Assembly: GCF_012489685.1 (NCBI RefSeq)
Contig: NC_080041.1
Span: 108,965,760 to 109,029,759 of the forward strand
From: Lotus japonicus
Lineage: Eukaryota; Streptophyta; Magnoliopsida; Fabales; Fabaceae
Length of the DNA: 64,000 nt
Reading direction: 5' to 3'
The notes under the pieces were generated by a model that saw only the letters and a program-made list of their open reading frames with translations, had not been told where the DNA came from and searched no databases. Below are positions 20,520-30,808 of the stretch, one piece after another (position 1 is the stretch's first letter; the number at the start of each line of letters is the position of its first letter). The position numbers and the translations under genes were made by a program.

Positions 20520-22289
20520 TCTATACTATATATAAAGGGAAAGTTTTGGTAGCCTGAAGGGTGATTTTGTCATTCATCATAATTTAATTATTCAATGCAC
20601 TACAATCTAATTTTTAGCATGGACATTTTAGTAAAAACATACATTATTTCCTAAAGAATCAATCATAGCTGTACATCCTCAATCACATTTTCCTTCTGCC
20701 CTTTCCCTTTACTTTCTTACGTTTCTTTTTATTTTTTCTTCCGTTATATATTATATCCCATTAGACGGCCGCACACACACGGAAAAAGGGAAAATAATCG
20801 AGGAGCAGCTACCCAGTCTCATGCGACTAGCAGCGTCGAGACGAGCGACAAAGGAAAACCAGCGACTGCGACGACCTTATCTGATGAAGCTCTGCGACGA
20901 CCTTATCTGATGTCTGCCACTCCCCAGGTACTAATACTCGATGCCTTAACTGATAAATGATTATTAGTAACATCTGTAAAACACAGCTTTCTATGGAATT
21001 TCTGATTCGAAAACGGCTGTCTGATAGGGGTAATTTTATGTTATATGTGATCTTTCCCCATTGTTGCATGTTCTGACTTCGACATATTGTTTTATCTCAC
21101 ATTTTCCCTTCCTGTTTCTTCAGCAGACAAGTCCTACTACTCATCATCGTCTAGATTAATGGTAAGAACTCTCTTTTAAATGCATTTTTGCATCAGATTT
21201 CGCAGTCATGTGTAGCACTAATTTTGATAGTGTTGTAGATTTCACATAAAAGATTACATTTGCAGGTTGGTCCTGATATTGTGCTTCCAAGGTCGTTTGT
21301 ATGCAAAGTCTTTCAAGAATAGTTTGAAAAGGATTTCAACATGGCAGTCGGCAGATATTGACCCTGAGAAATCAGTATGATTTTTGGCTTAATTCCACTT
21401 TGGGTCACTAATGTTTCACAAATGTGCGGTGTGCATCCCTCATGTCTAAAATGTGCGGTCAAGCTCCCTCATGTTTCTAAAACGGTCGATTGAAGTACTT
21501 TTGTCCATCTCCGTTAGTTGACTAACGGAAATGCTGACTTATCACTTTTTTAATCTATAAAATATTTATATTTTAAAACAAAATATATAAATAAATTTTA
21601 AAAATTTACAAAAACATAAAATTCATCTCTTATATATCATCTTCAACTCCATCATCTTCTTCCATCTTCAATTTCTGAACTTTTTTTTTAAGGCCAAACA
21701 AGTATATAGCAAAAAGGGTGCTAATCCTTGATACAAGAACAAAAGAAACGACTGTGCAAAATTGCAGACATGCAACACCAACCACAAAGAAAATTGTTAG
21801 TAATTTGCAAACTAACAACACAGCTAAGTCCATAACCTCTCTTATGTATAGATTGCTATAACAAAAAACAGAGCAGAATCCAAAGACTCCAACAGACATA
21901 TGATACCAATAAAATTGCCACTGTCTCATTGATCCTGCCTGCAAGCAAAAGCTGGATTCGTTTCCCACTCATAATAGGAGCATAAATTCATTCTTCTTGT
22001 TTTTGAGCCATTTCCACGCTTTGAATTTTACCAAGTACAGAACCCAAAAATTTATCCTTCTCTTGGCTGCCTCTGAACACCCCACGCCGCCATAAATTTA
22101 TCCTCCTCTTCAACCTCAAATCATTAACATAATGTAACCCAAAACTCAAATATCAAACTAAATTAAAATCTGTAAATTTACTCTCAATAACCCCAATCCC
22201 CAAATTTTTTAATGTATCAATTCTTATTTCAACTCAGAGGTGAGAAATACCCAAAGGAAGGTGAGAAAAGTACCCAGAGGTGAAAAATC

Positions 22290-22425
22290 AACCTCAACTC
22301 CTCCATCCCCTCCACTGGCCTCGCCGCCTTCACCTCCCTCCGCCACCTCAACCTCTCCCTCAACGCTCACCGACCTCCCCCACCTCCGCCGCCTCGACCT
22401 CTCATTCAACAACTTCTCCGACGGG
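22290..22425 (+). pseudogene. LRR receptor kinase fragment 1 in MULE
   Basis: Encodes leucine-rich-repeat text in two adjacent frames: G-L-A-A-F-T-S-L-R-H-L-N-L-S, then after a one-base shift L-T-D-L-P-H-L-R-R-L-D-L-S-F-N-N-F-S. This matches the LxxLxxLxLxxNxF pattern of plant extracellular LRRs. It is C-rich, unlike its neighbours. Confidence 0.75.
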
Positions 22426-22769
22426 AAGCGGATGCAGAACGTCGCGAGAATCTGATGTAGAACGTGGGAATCTGATGCAAAACGTCACAAATATGGAACC
22501 AGGGGCAGTCACGGATCTGGAGAAACGACGACGGGCTAGGTTCGCACAAAGGTCAGACGCGGTTTGGGCACGATGCTGGTGGGTGGTGACGCGCGGATTT
22601 GTACGCGGTTTAGGGAAGAAATCGCGGATCTGGGCGCAGGTCGGGTTGTGGTGCTCGGATCTGCAACGCTGAACAGAGAGGGCGCGCGGTGCAGAGAGTG
22701 GAGAAGCACGGCGACTGAGTCGCGAGGCAGAGGTGCACGGGACAGAGGACTTGTGGTACTGGTGCGGAA

Positions 22770-22916
22770 ATTCCATCCACCTTCGGCCAATTCCGGCAAC
22801 TCCAGCCCCTCTCCCTCGTCTCCAACCGCATCACCGGAACCATCCCTACCTCCCTCGGAAACATCTCCACCCTCAAAGAGCTTCACCTCGCTTACAACAA
22901 CCATCCTTCACTAAGT
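22770..22916 (+). pseudogene. LRR receptor kinase fragment 2 in MULE
   Basis: One frame reads I-P-S-T-F-G-Q-F, L-S-L-V-S-N-R-I-T-G-T-I-P and S-L-G-N-I-S-T-L-K-E-L-H-L-A-Y-N. These are two LRR units with the plant I-P signature, closest in memory to HAESA-like receptor kinases. A stop follows at the MULE arm. The sequence between the two fragments is not LRR and may come from another source. Confidence 0.78.
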
Positions 22917-24267
22917 TTTAGTCTTTATTTATTTATTGTGTTCTAAAAAATAAATATTTTATTGATTAAAAAAGTGATAAGTCAGTATTTCCGTTAGTCA
23001 ACTAACGGAGATGGACGGAAGGGCTTCAATCGACCGTTTTAGAAACATGAGGGAGCTTGACCGCGCATTTTAGACATGGGGGATGCATATCGCACATTTG
23101 TGAAACATCATGGACTCAAAGTGCAATTAAGCCATGATTTTTTAATCCTTTCCTTAGTAATAAATTGTCATAGGTTTTTCCCTTTGAACTTAAATTCTAT
23201 GCTAACTTTTGAGTGACATGGTTATCTTTCCACACCCATGGATCAATCTTTTTATAACAGAAGAGCATAATACATAATATTGTGCTCAAGTCATATTCGA
23301 GTATAAACAAGCAATGTCTTTTTACCCCATTTTTTACTTTTTTGTTTCAGAGATCATTGAATAAGGTTTAAAATGAGTTCTGGAATTTTTGTTACCATAC
23401 CAAGTATGCTTAGGCTGATCTGATATTTTATCTTGAGCTTTCGCTTTGCTAGGTGAGGCAGTGTGACACTGAAGTTTCTCAGGAATTGTAAAAAATATTT
23501 TGATTTAGCAATTCTCATGAGTTTCATTGATGAATATGCTCTTAATTGATTGAACAATATGCACGGGAGGTCATTTTAGGATCCAAAACCAGAAATTTAA
23601 AATTAGTAAGAGCTATGGAATTGTCAAAAGGGAACATGAAGTGCCCCAAATAACACTTTCAGCTATCAGATCAAAAGCTCTTATTGCTTCAATCAGAGCC
23701 ATTTTTGTGTGCATTACGCTATAATTTATGTTACAGATAACTACTATGGAATTGCTCAAACAGTATAACCAGTTGAAACAAGAGACAAAAAAAGGAGAGC
23801 AAGAAGAACAAGGGTTGCAGGTATCTCATGTCCTCTCTCAAGATTGTTGACTATGTAGGTTCTTATATTTAATCTTTTCAAAGGAACATCAACATGGCTT
23901 TTGAAAGTTCTGCGGTTTTTCTCATTTATCAAGCTATTAAATGCCTTGAGCTTTGAATTATCTAATTGTATATCTATTGAACTCTGAATTAGAACTACCC
24001 TTTTTGTAGGTTCAAGATATCGGAGAGGGGAAGGAGTTACGGCGCACAGAGGGGACCAGAATCACAACAATCTGTACAATATCGTCTTGATCAGGTATGA
24101 CAAGTATGTCTTATCCTTTTTTACCCTCTTAAATGAAAATGCATTCATTCTTTTTTGGTGTTTCCTAATTTTTATTGAATGTGTGTATATATTTGTTTTC
24201 CTTCCAAGTTTACAAATTTATATTCTATTACTGTATTCTTAAGTTTCAAAAGTGGGTTATTGCGATA

Positions 24268-24363
24268 GAGATTTTGAGGGAAAACAAAAAGATGCTAGAC
24301 AAGTCCTTTAGAGAAATACAAAGGGAAAGACAATGAAAGAAGAATGCCAAACAAGGACTAATG
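24268..24363 (+). pseudogene. VPS2 (ESCRT-III, CHMP2-like) gene fragment in Helitron
   Basis: Reads L-R-E-N-K-K-M-L-D-K-S-F-R-E-I-Q-R-E-R-Q, stop, K-K-N-A-K-Q-G-L-M. Plant and animal VPS2 share L-R-E-N-K-R-M-L-D-K-S-I-R-E-I-E-R-E-R-Q near the N-terminus and K-K-x-A-K-Q-G-Q-M about 13 residues later. Here the intervening residues are missing and a TGA stands at the join. The fragment is captured and damaged, not a gene. Confidence 0.75.
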
Positions 24364-25670
24364 GTATCATATCTTTTGTTCATTTTTTATTAATTTTCAT
24401 CACTATTTTGCATTCTTGGTTAGTTCACATCTGAAGAGAATTTTGTGCTTACAAGGATTGTGGTCTTATATAGTGGGGTGATGTTATTAATAGTGGTTCT
24501 CATTACTAGCTTAAATCTGAACTTTTTGGTGTTGATTTGAGAATTCAGTTTTGTTTTGAGAAACCTGTTTCTGCTATGTTTTCCAATATATGTTATTTTT
24601 GTGGCAATTCCTTTACCTGACCCAAATTGCTTTGAAAATGGAGAAGCAATACTGAGAGCATTCAAAGGGAACTGGCTGATGGATTGAGTGCTCAGTTAAG
24701 ATCAACCTACATGAGAGTTAAAAAAAGATTTTTTCCCCTTATTTCTGAAGTTTTTTGTTTTTGGCTTAAGATTGTTATAACTCCATTATCATGATCTATA
24801 CTTCTTCAGTTTTGATGGTAAAATTGGTTTTAATGTCTCATATTTAATTCCTGAAAGTGGTTTGTTCATCTCCCATCACCCAATTGAATTTCCAAAACCG
24901 GTTCTTGAAAGTTTTGATTAAATGGTGGGATGCGACTGTGATTAGCTTCTGATAGCTTTTTGCTGTGTTTCTTTGGCTGTGTGATTTTTTTTTTCTGTTA
25001 AACTTTGCTGTATCTTGGCAATTTAAATGCCTCTATCTTCACTCTCTTCGCCTCTCATTCCCTCTCCCGCTTCTCTTTCTTTGTTTGCGCTCTCACTGGC
25101 CCGGGTAAGGTCCCTTCTTCCTACATTCCCAATGTTGAGGCCAGGGATTCCTCTCCCCATCAATTCACCAAAGATGTAAGCCTTACCACGCACCCATGTG
25201 GATGATTCAAGTGGGTTTTCACTTAATGCTCTATGCTTTGTTAGGTTTGTGTTTAACATGAGGAATGATTTGAGTTAATCTGTTAAAATTTATGCCTTTT
25301 TGTTGTTTGGGAAAGTGAGTTGTGTTGGTTGCTTCCTAATTGATATTTTGAAGAAACAGGCTAATTGTATGTTCTTCATATAAATCAAGGAGGATTTTAC
25401 TTGAATTTCTCTGAATCTCAATTACATTGTAAATTGCCAATGGTGATTGGGGTTTGTTTAGTTCTTTTTTTTTTTTTGTCTCCTGGGCTCTAATTTTTCC
25501 AAAGTTTTACAGGTTCATGTTTCTCTCGCTTCATGGATACGTCTTTGAGATTCCTCTCCCACTTCACCTCACTTCCAGATTCAAAAGGCAGTAGCAGGTT
25601 TGCTCCTCCCATCGATTCAAACTTCTCTTTTTCCCTCTGGAATTTGATGGGGTTTCTGTTATAATAATTG

Positions 25671-25990
25671 TAAGGAGTCCTTGAGTAAGCTTTTGGGCTG
25701 CCTACAACTGTTAAAAATAATTGCTTATTGTCAGTTTTGTTCCCTCTTTTAATCTTGGGTTAAAGTGTCTTTAAGAGTCAGTTACAAAGTCTAATGTTAT
25801 TGCACTTTATTACGAGTCATTGGGTAAGCTTTTGGGTTGCCAATAACTTAAAAATAATTGCTTATTGTCAGTTTTGTTTCATGCTTTTAATTTTGGTTAA
25901 AGTGCATTTAAGAGTCAGTTACAAAGTCTAATGTTAATGCACTTTATTAGGAGTTATTGAGTAAGCTTTTGGGTTTCCGAGAGTTACATT
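25671..25990. repeat. Tandem repeat, about 140 bp x 2.2
   Basis: Units start at about 25671, 25812 and 25949 with GAGT..TTGAGTAAGCTTTTGGG. Full units share AAAAATAATTGCTTATTGTCAGTTTTGTT and AAGAGTCAGTTACAAAGTCTAATGTTA. Located in the Helitron; non-coding. Confidence 0.85.
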
Positions 25991-27117
25991 TCAGCTCTAT
26001 AATATAGCACCTTCAGTAAGAGGTAATGATTATGTAATGAGTACCCTTTTAATTTGACATTCTTTAGCCTCTTTTTTACCTTCTTTGTTATGCATTGAGC
26101 ACCCCGTTTCTTTGCCGCATTTTGTTATTAGGTTGATAGATTCACGAGTGTTTCCATTTCATACAACTTCTCCCAGATGAATTCACTTATTTAGCTGATG
26201 ATAGTTGTAGAGCGTTTTGGAAGCTACTTGATTGAAGATGGTAATGGAAGCTCTAATGTTGAACTTATCAAACTTTTGAAAGGAGAAGAATTAGTCCTTT
26301 ATTTAGTTATGTTTTGTTTCATATTTATGTTCCGTGTAGTCTACTATTGGACTGTATGTCAGAAAACTCACCAGGACAATCATTATTTTCAGTTTTATTA
26401 TCAATGTGGTTACTTATGTTGCAAAAAATATTATTAGCTAATATATGTTACTTCACTCTCTACAATAAATTATTAAATTGTTACATAAAAACTAAAATTA
26501 AATAAGTTCTCATTTAGATAAACAAAGAAAAAATTAGAAATAAGTAAAATAATAGCGCTTCTCCAAAACAAATAAAAAGACACATTCATAAAAAAAACAT
26601 ATAAATTAATGCTTCTTATATCTAAAACCATTGTTCTTTTAATTCATAAATTATCTTTTAATAAACATAATGAAAACAACATACTTTTTTTTTTTCATTA
26701 ATCCAAAGTATTCTCCAACCTGATAGGTGAGAATAGTGACCACTTCCAACCGTGTTTTTTTATACACATCGATCCAGAGGACAAACCTAGGACTATATGC
26801 TTAAGAGACTTGAGCCCCTTCTACTCAGACCTACACATTATGGAAATTTTGACCCGATAAATAAAAATGAATATCCCGTGGATGAAAAATTCAAACACTA
26901 ACTCATGGGGCTTTAGTGAGCATTACCCGTAGACCAAAACAGGCCATGAACTTTTTTCATGAGACGTTTCTCATAAGCAACTTGCTCATAAACATATAAC
27001 AAAAAACTATGCAAATTTATGATTCTTATCTAAAATAAATATATTTCTTTTAATCTATAAAATATCTTTAAAAAGTATAGATTTAAAAAAAATCCACAAA
27101 AGCCAAAAATGAATATC

Positions 27118-27147
27118 CCCGTGCATCGCACGGGTAAAACGTACTAG
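27118..27147 (+). other. Helitron 3' terminus: hairpin plus CTAG
   Basis: A seven-pair GC stem, CCCGTGC/GCACGGG, with an ATC loop, then TAAAACGTA and CTAG, followed by host T. Confidence 0.9.
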
Positions 27148-27351
27148 TAAAATATACAAAATATGCAGTATGATATTTCATTTAAATTTTACTTAATTTG
27201 AGTAAAAACATGTTATATATTATATTGAGATATTAATATAAAATTGTTATTTAAATTTAAAATTGAAGTAAGATATATGTGATGCAAGGAAGGAAAGATG
27301 TAAAAGTCGTGAGTTGAAGAGAAAACTGAACCTAGAGAAGACGAGAGGGCG
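27148..27351 (+). promoter_or_regulatory. Short upstream region of the RPA-interacting protein gene
   Basis: Only 204 bp separate the Helitron end from the ATG. AT-rich up to about 27280 with TTATATATTATATTG (27212-27226) as a possible TATA region, then a purine-rich leader. Inference only. Confidence 0.4.
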
Positions 27352-30161
27352 ATGAAGGGTGTAATTGGCGAGGCACAGAGAGAGATGGAACAAGAACAAG
27401 AAAATAGTGCGAATGCGAAGCAGATTAATGGAACAGCTTCACCTGCAACGCGACCATCTCTAAAATCCGATTCCGAATTCAACAAATACCCTTTCTGGAA
27501 ACAAAAGGTTCGTTCACTTCCTTATCCATCTAATCTAACGTTGTTATTCGATAAGAGAATTGTTATATCATGATTCTGGAACCAGAACCATTCAATTCAT
27601 TGATGAATGTCATTGACAGTTGAGGGATAATTGCTACAAGAGGGTACGAGAGGACAGAACCAGGTTGCTCTGGAAAATGAGGTTGCACTTGCCTGCGTCT
27701 CATCATTCTCATTCATGCCAGCAGCAGCAGCAGGAGGTTTCCCTAATTTCCCATTCAATTACGACTTCGCTTTCGCTTTATTAATTAATTTAATACCCAA
27801 TTTTTGAAGGAATACATTTTGCTGAATTTAGGATCAGTTGGAATTATTGCTTGGTGAAAGAGAGGACATTGTCCGAGCCGCGTTCGAAGATATTGTGTCC
27901 GATGAATTCAATAAAATGTCTCATTCTCATTCTCAGTCTCAGATGGATGATGATCTTTTATGGGAATATGAAGGTCCTCCTCCTCACACTACTTACCAGG
28001 GTGATTGTCAAGACATACTGTTAGAAATGCAAAGGATATTTTATGAAGATCTCAAATCCCAACCACCAATTCAAGGTTGTTTTATGCTACATGATTCAAT
28101 TGCATGCTTCGAATTCCATTGATTGTTGCTCATTTAGCTTAGTTGCTACTAGAATTGCTTTAACTCTTACCTGTTTTTAATATGGCAATTACTTATCTCC
28201 CTACAGGTTTAGAAAGTGAAATTGAAACTTGGGAAGAAGAAGTGGACGAGTACCTGGCTCGTGCAGTTTACGAGCATATGCAGCTAAATACAGATAAGGT
28301 ATGCACTTTAAATCATGACAAATTCCTATCGTTATCTTCTATAATAGATATTGGCAACTCTCAATAGTATTTGTCTTTATACTATTTTCAACTTGGAAAA
28401 TACAAGGCAGTCTTAAGTTTCCATTTTCCTAAATAATTGGAACAAAGTCACTGATTCGATCATAAAAATTGATAATAGGATGAAATTTGGTGTCCTATTT
28501 GTAAGCATGGAGAGCTTAAAGACAGTCACAATCTCATATACTGCACTCTTTGTGAACTTAAATTAAACAAAGCCAACGAGGTACTTATATTTCCTCCTAT
28601 TTGTCATGACTGTTGGTTTACTCATTTTTAGAGAATAAAAAGGTGGTTTGTTTGTTTATTTATTTTACTTGTTTATGCGTCAAGGGGCATTGAGGCTGTA
28701 GATTTGAGCAGCCTAGTAGCAATTCAATGCATTACTATGGATTCTACAAGTTTATTTTAGTCTCTGTAGATTTCTACTTGTTCTGTACTTGACTGTCAGG
28801 CTAAACATTATGCTTCAAGGTATAACTTCTATGCAGGAGAGAAATTGTCCAGCATAGATAGAGGATTGGCCACTTTTCCCTTTAAAGTTAATTTCTTCTT
28901 TTCATTTATGTTGCTCAACTGCTTAAAATCTTCTCAATATTTTTTCAAAAAACTTGCACTCATTTGAAACCATTTATTACCTATATTCAGCTGAAAATTT
29001 CATTGAGATCATAAAGTGTGAACAGAAGTAACTTCTATGCAAAAGTATATGCTCCATGTTTATGCAGGAGAATTTTTGTTCTGCATAGAAGTAAACCCTA
29101 TCAAGCTCAAATTACATACTTTTTTAATGTTGGTACTGTTGCATCCATTCACCTTGGATATTTCCTGTTTCCTTTGCTACAGAAAATAAAAATTGCCAAT
29201 AGACCTGTGCCTGGTATATTTTCAAAATATTCTCGAAGTGGAAGTTTGGAAACTTGATAGCATGTTTGTATCAACTAGTCTTTTCTCCGAAGCAATTCTA
29301 AAACCAATAAACTACTCACAGAAGCTTCTCCCCATAATTGATTTTGTCTCTAGAGTCAATTGTCGATGAATTTCCAAACATGATTCTAAAGCCAAAACCA
29401 GTTTTTGGGTGAAGTTACACAAGCTTCTAGGTGCCAAAATTGATTATGAGGAAAAATCAATTGATTCAAACATGTTGTAGACAGGCCTCACAGTTTTTTA
29501 ACCAAAGGAACCTGTCTTCTTACCAACAGCAGAGGGAATCTTGATGGACTATCTTAGTCTAGCAAAATCTCTCAGAATTTGGTTTTTTCTCATCTGGGTA
29601 AGTGGGCAATCACACTTGGGGCCTCTAACGTTACAGTGATAACTCAGTTCCTCTTGAACGGTCATTGCGTGATTGCTGTTGATTGTTCTGTATCCTTGGA
29701 TGCATTTACTTTTCTATTTAACAAGGCTATTTTAGTTATTGAATGGGAACTTGTGTCTGTATATAAGTTTTACATATCTAAATAACGTAAAAGACCAGCC
29801 GTGTGTCTTACTATTGATGCCATCATAGTGTAAAATTTTCCTACTCATAGTGCATGCTTGAGAACCCTTATACAATTGATTTGGAGCCAGAACCAATTGT
29901 GTGGAAAAGTTTTTTGAGTAGCTTGAGTGTCGGAATTGATTATGAGGAAAGAGAAGTTGATCCAAACATGCTAATAATCTTATTCTTTTGTGATTTCAGC
30001 TTACTTTGGACTTTTTGCGAGACCGGCTGGCTGAAGTCCATATAGAGCATCTTGACAGAGGCTGCAGATTGAAGCCCAAATTTTGTCTAACGACAAAATT
30101 TAACTTAACTGCATTATACATTTCATGTGAAGCTTGTGAAACCTTTGAGGTTGTAATTTAA
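27352..30161 (+). CDS. RPAIN: RPA-interacting protein (6 exons, 290 aa)
   Basis: Binds replication protein A, the ssDNA-binding heterotrimer, and in animals aids its nuclear import. Exons are 27352-27507, 27620-27736, 27832-28075, 28207-28298, 28479-28580 and 30000-30161, all GT-AG and in phase (873 nt). The N-terminal basic part has F-W-K-Q-K-L-R-D-N-C-Y-K-R-V-R-E-D-R across the exon 1/2 join, typical of the RPA-interacting N-terminal domain. The acidic middle has W-E-Y-E-G-P and E-x-E-T-W-E-E-E-V-D-E-Y-L-A. The C-terminal zinc-finger region shows C-P-I-C and C-T-L-C in exon 5 and C-x2-C (S-C-E-A-C) in exon 6. Start codon 27352 is the first ATG of the exon. Intron 5 (1419 bp) holds two MITE-like copies. 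A Helitron abuts the promoter and a gypsy element lies 218 bp after the stop. Confidence 0.92.
29262..29478. mobile_element. MITE family B copy in intron 5
   Basis: Left end AGCATGTTTGTATCAACT and right end GATTCAAACATGTTG are imperfect inverted repeats. An internal GAATTTCCAAACATG at about 29370-29384 may mark a second end, so this may be two joined or nested copies. Confidence 0.5.
29850..29972. mobile_element. MITE family B copy near the end of intron 5
   Basis: GCATGCTTGAGAACC on the left, GAAGTTGATCCAAACATGC on the right. Internal CAATTGATTTGGAGCCAGAACC and AATTGATTATGAGGAAAGAG match the copies at 3946 and 29262. It ends about 28 bp before the exon 6 acceptor. Confidence 0.6.
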
Positions 30162-30379
30162 CGATTTTGTTAGTAATTGTTATATAATAATCAGTGGTTC
30201 AACATAGGGCAAGTTTTTTCCCAACAATTTTTGTTTTGCTTCATCATTTTGTTTGGTTTCTAATATGCATGGGAAAAGGTAATTTGTTTGTACAAAAATT
30301 ATGATGGAACCAGAACCCTAAGAAAACAGAAACAGAATATCTTGTTTCCTAGTGTTTGGAAAAGAGCCTTATATGCTCC
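30162..30379 (+). other. 3' UTR region of the RPA-interacting gene
   Basis: Non-coding, T-rich. It probably contains the natural 3' end of the transcript, but no single poly(A) signal stands out. The gypsy target site GCTCC is at 30375-30379. Confidence 0.45.
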
Positions 30380-30732
30380 TGATAGGATTAGGGGAAAGCC
30401 TATTGTAACCAAGGTATATCAGAGAAGGCAGAATAAGTAAGTTTAGGGACTAAAGTAGAATAATAAAGTCTCTAAGGACTAGTTGTATTTTCAGGAAGTC
30501 TTAGCTATAAATAGCTAAGCTGTTATGTTAGGAGTTAGTTTTTAATTAGTTGGGAATTTGTAACTGAATACTGGTATTCAGTTAGACTGTGAGAGAAACT
30601 GGTTTCTCTCTCCCTCTGTATCGTTCTCTTTCTTCCATTCTATGCAATTCATCTCAGTTTTCATGGAGTTTCTCTCCCTTGTTCTGTGATTTTCTTCCTG
30701 ATTCAGTAGTATAGGAATTACCAGTTCTAACA
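30380..30732 (+). repeat. Gypsy 5' LTR
   Basis: 353 bp. Contains TATAAATAG at 30506-30514, a likely promoter, and a pyrimidine-rich part before the 3' end. Confidence 0.95.
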
Positions 30733-30808
30733 CTGGTATCAGAGCACCGATCTTGGTGCCCTGATTTGCTTCCGCTGAAGAATTTGGGAAACTCTGAAGC
30801 TTGTAGCG

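Larger units (their letters stand above)
21386..23133. mobile_element. MULE (long TIRs, 9-bp TSD) nested in the Helitron
   Basis: Inverted repeats of about 165 bp start GGCTTAATTCCACTTTG on the left and end CAAAGTGCAATTAAGCC on the right, and include CTCCGTTAGTTGACTAACGGA. The target duplication is ATGATTTTT (21377-21385 and 23134-23142). The 1.75-kb element has no transposase. Its centre is much more GC-rich than the surroundings and holds LRR gene pieces, which fits a Pack-MULE. It sits in an intron-like stretch directly after an exon-like end, AAATCA|GTATGA. Confidence 0.92.
20520..27147 (+). mobile_element. Helitron, plus strand, carrying gene fragments (6628 bp)
   Basis: The 5' end is A|TCTATACTATATATAAAGGG at 20520. 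The 3' end is the hairpin CCCGTGC-atc-GCACGGG (27118-27134), nine bases, CTAG (27144-27147) and host T. No Rep/helicase. Inside are exon-like pieces with splice-like borders: 21125-21162, 21266-21374, 23739-23820 and 24010-24094. There is also a VPS2 fragment, a nested MULE and a tandem repeat. The 3' border is 204 bp before the start codon of the RPA-interacting protein gene. Assigning both ends to a single element is an inference from matching orientation and termini. Confidence 0.75.

Noticed and set aside
22224..22921. Several overlapping open frames on both strands
   Set aside because: They arise from the GC-rich cargo of the MULE. Only the LRR stretches have family content, and those are broken.
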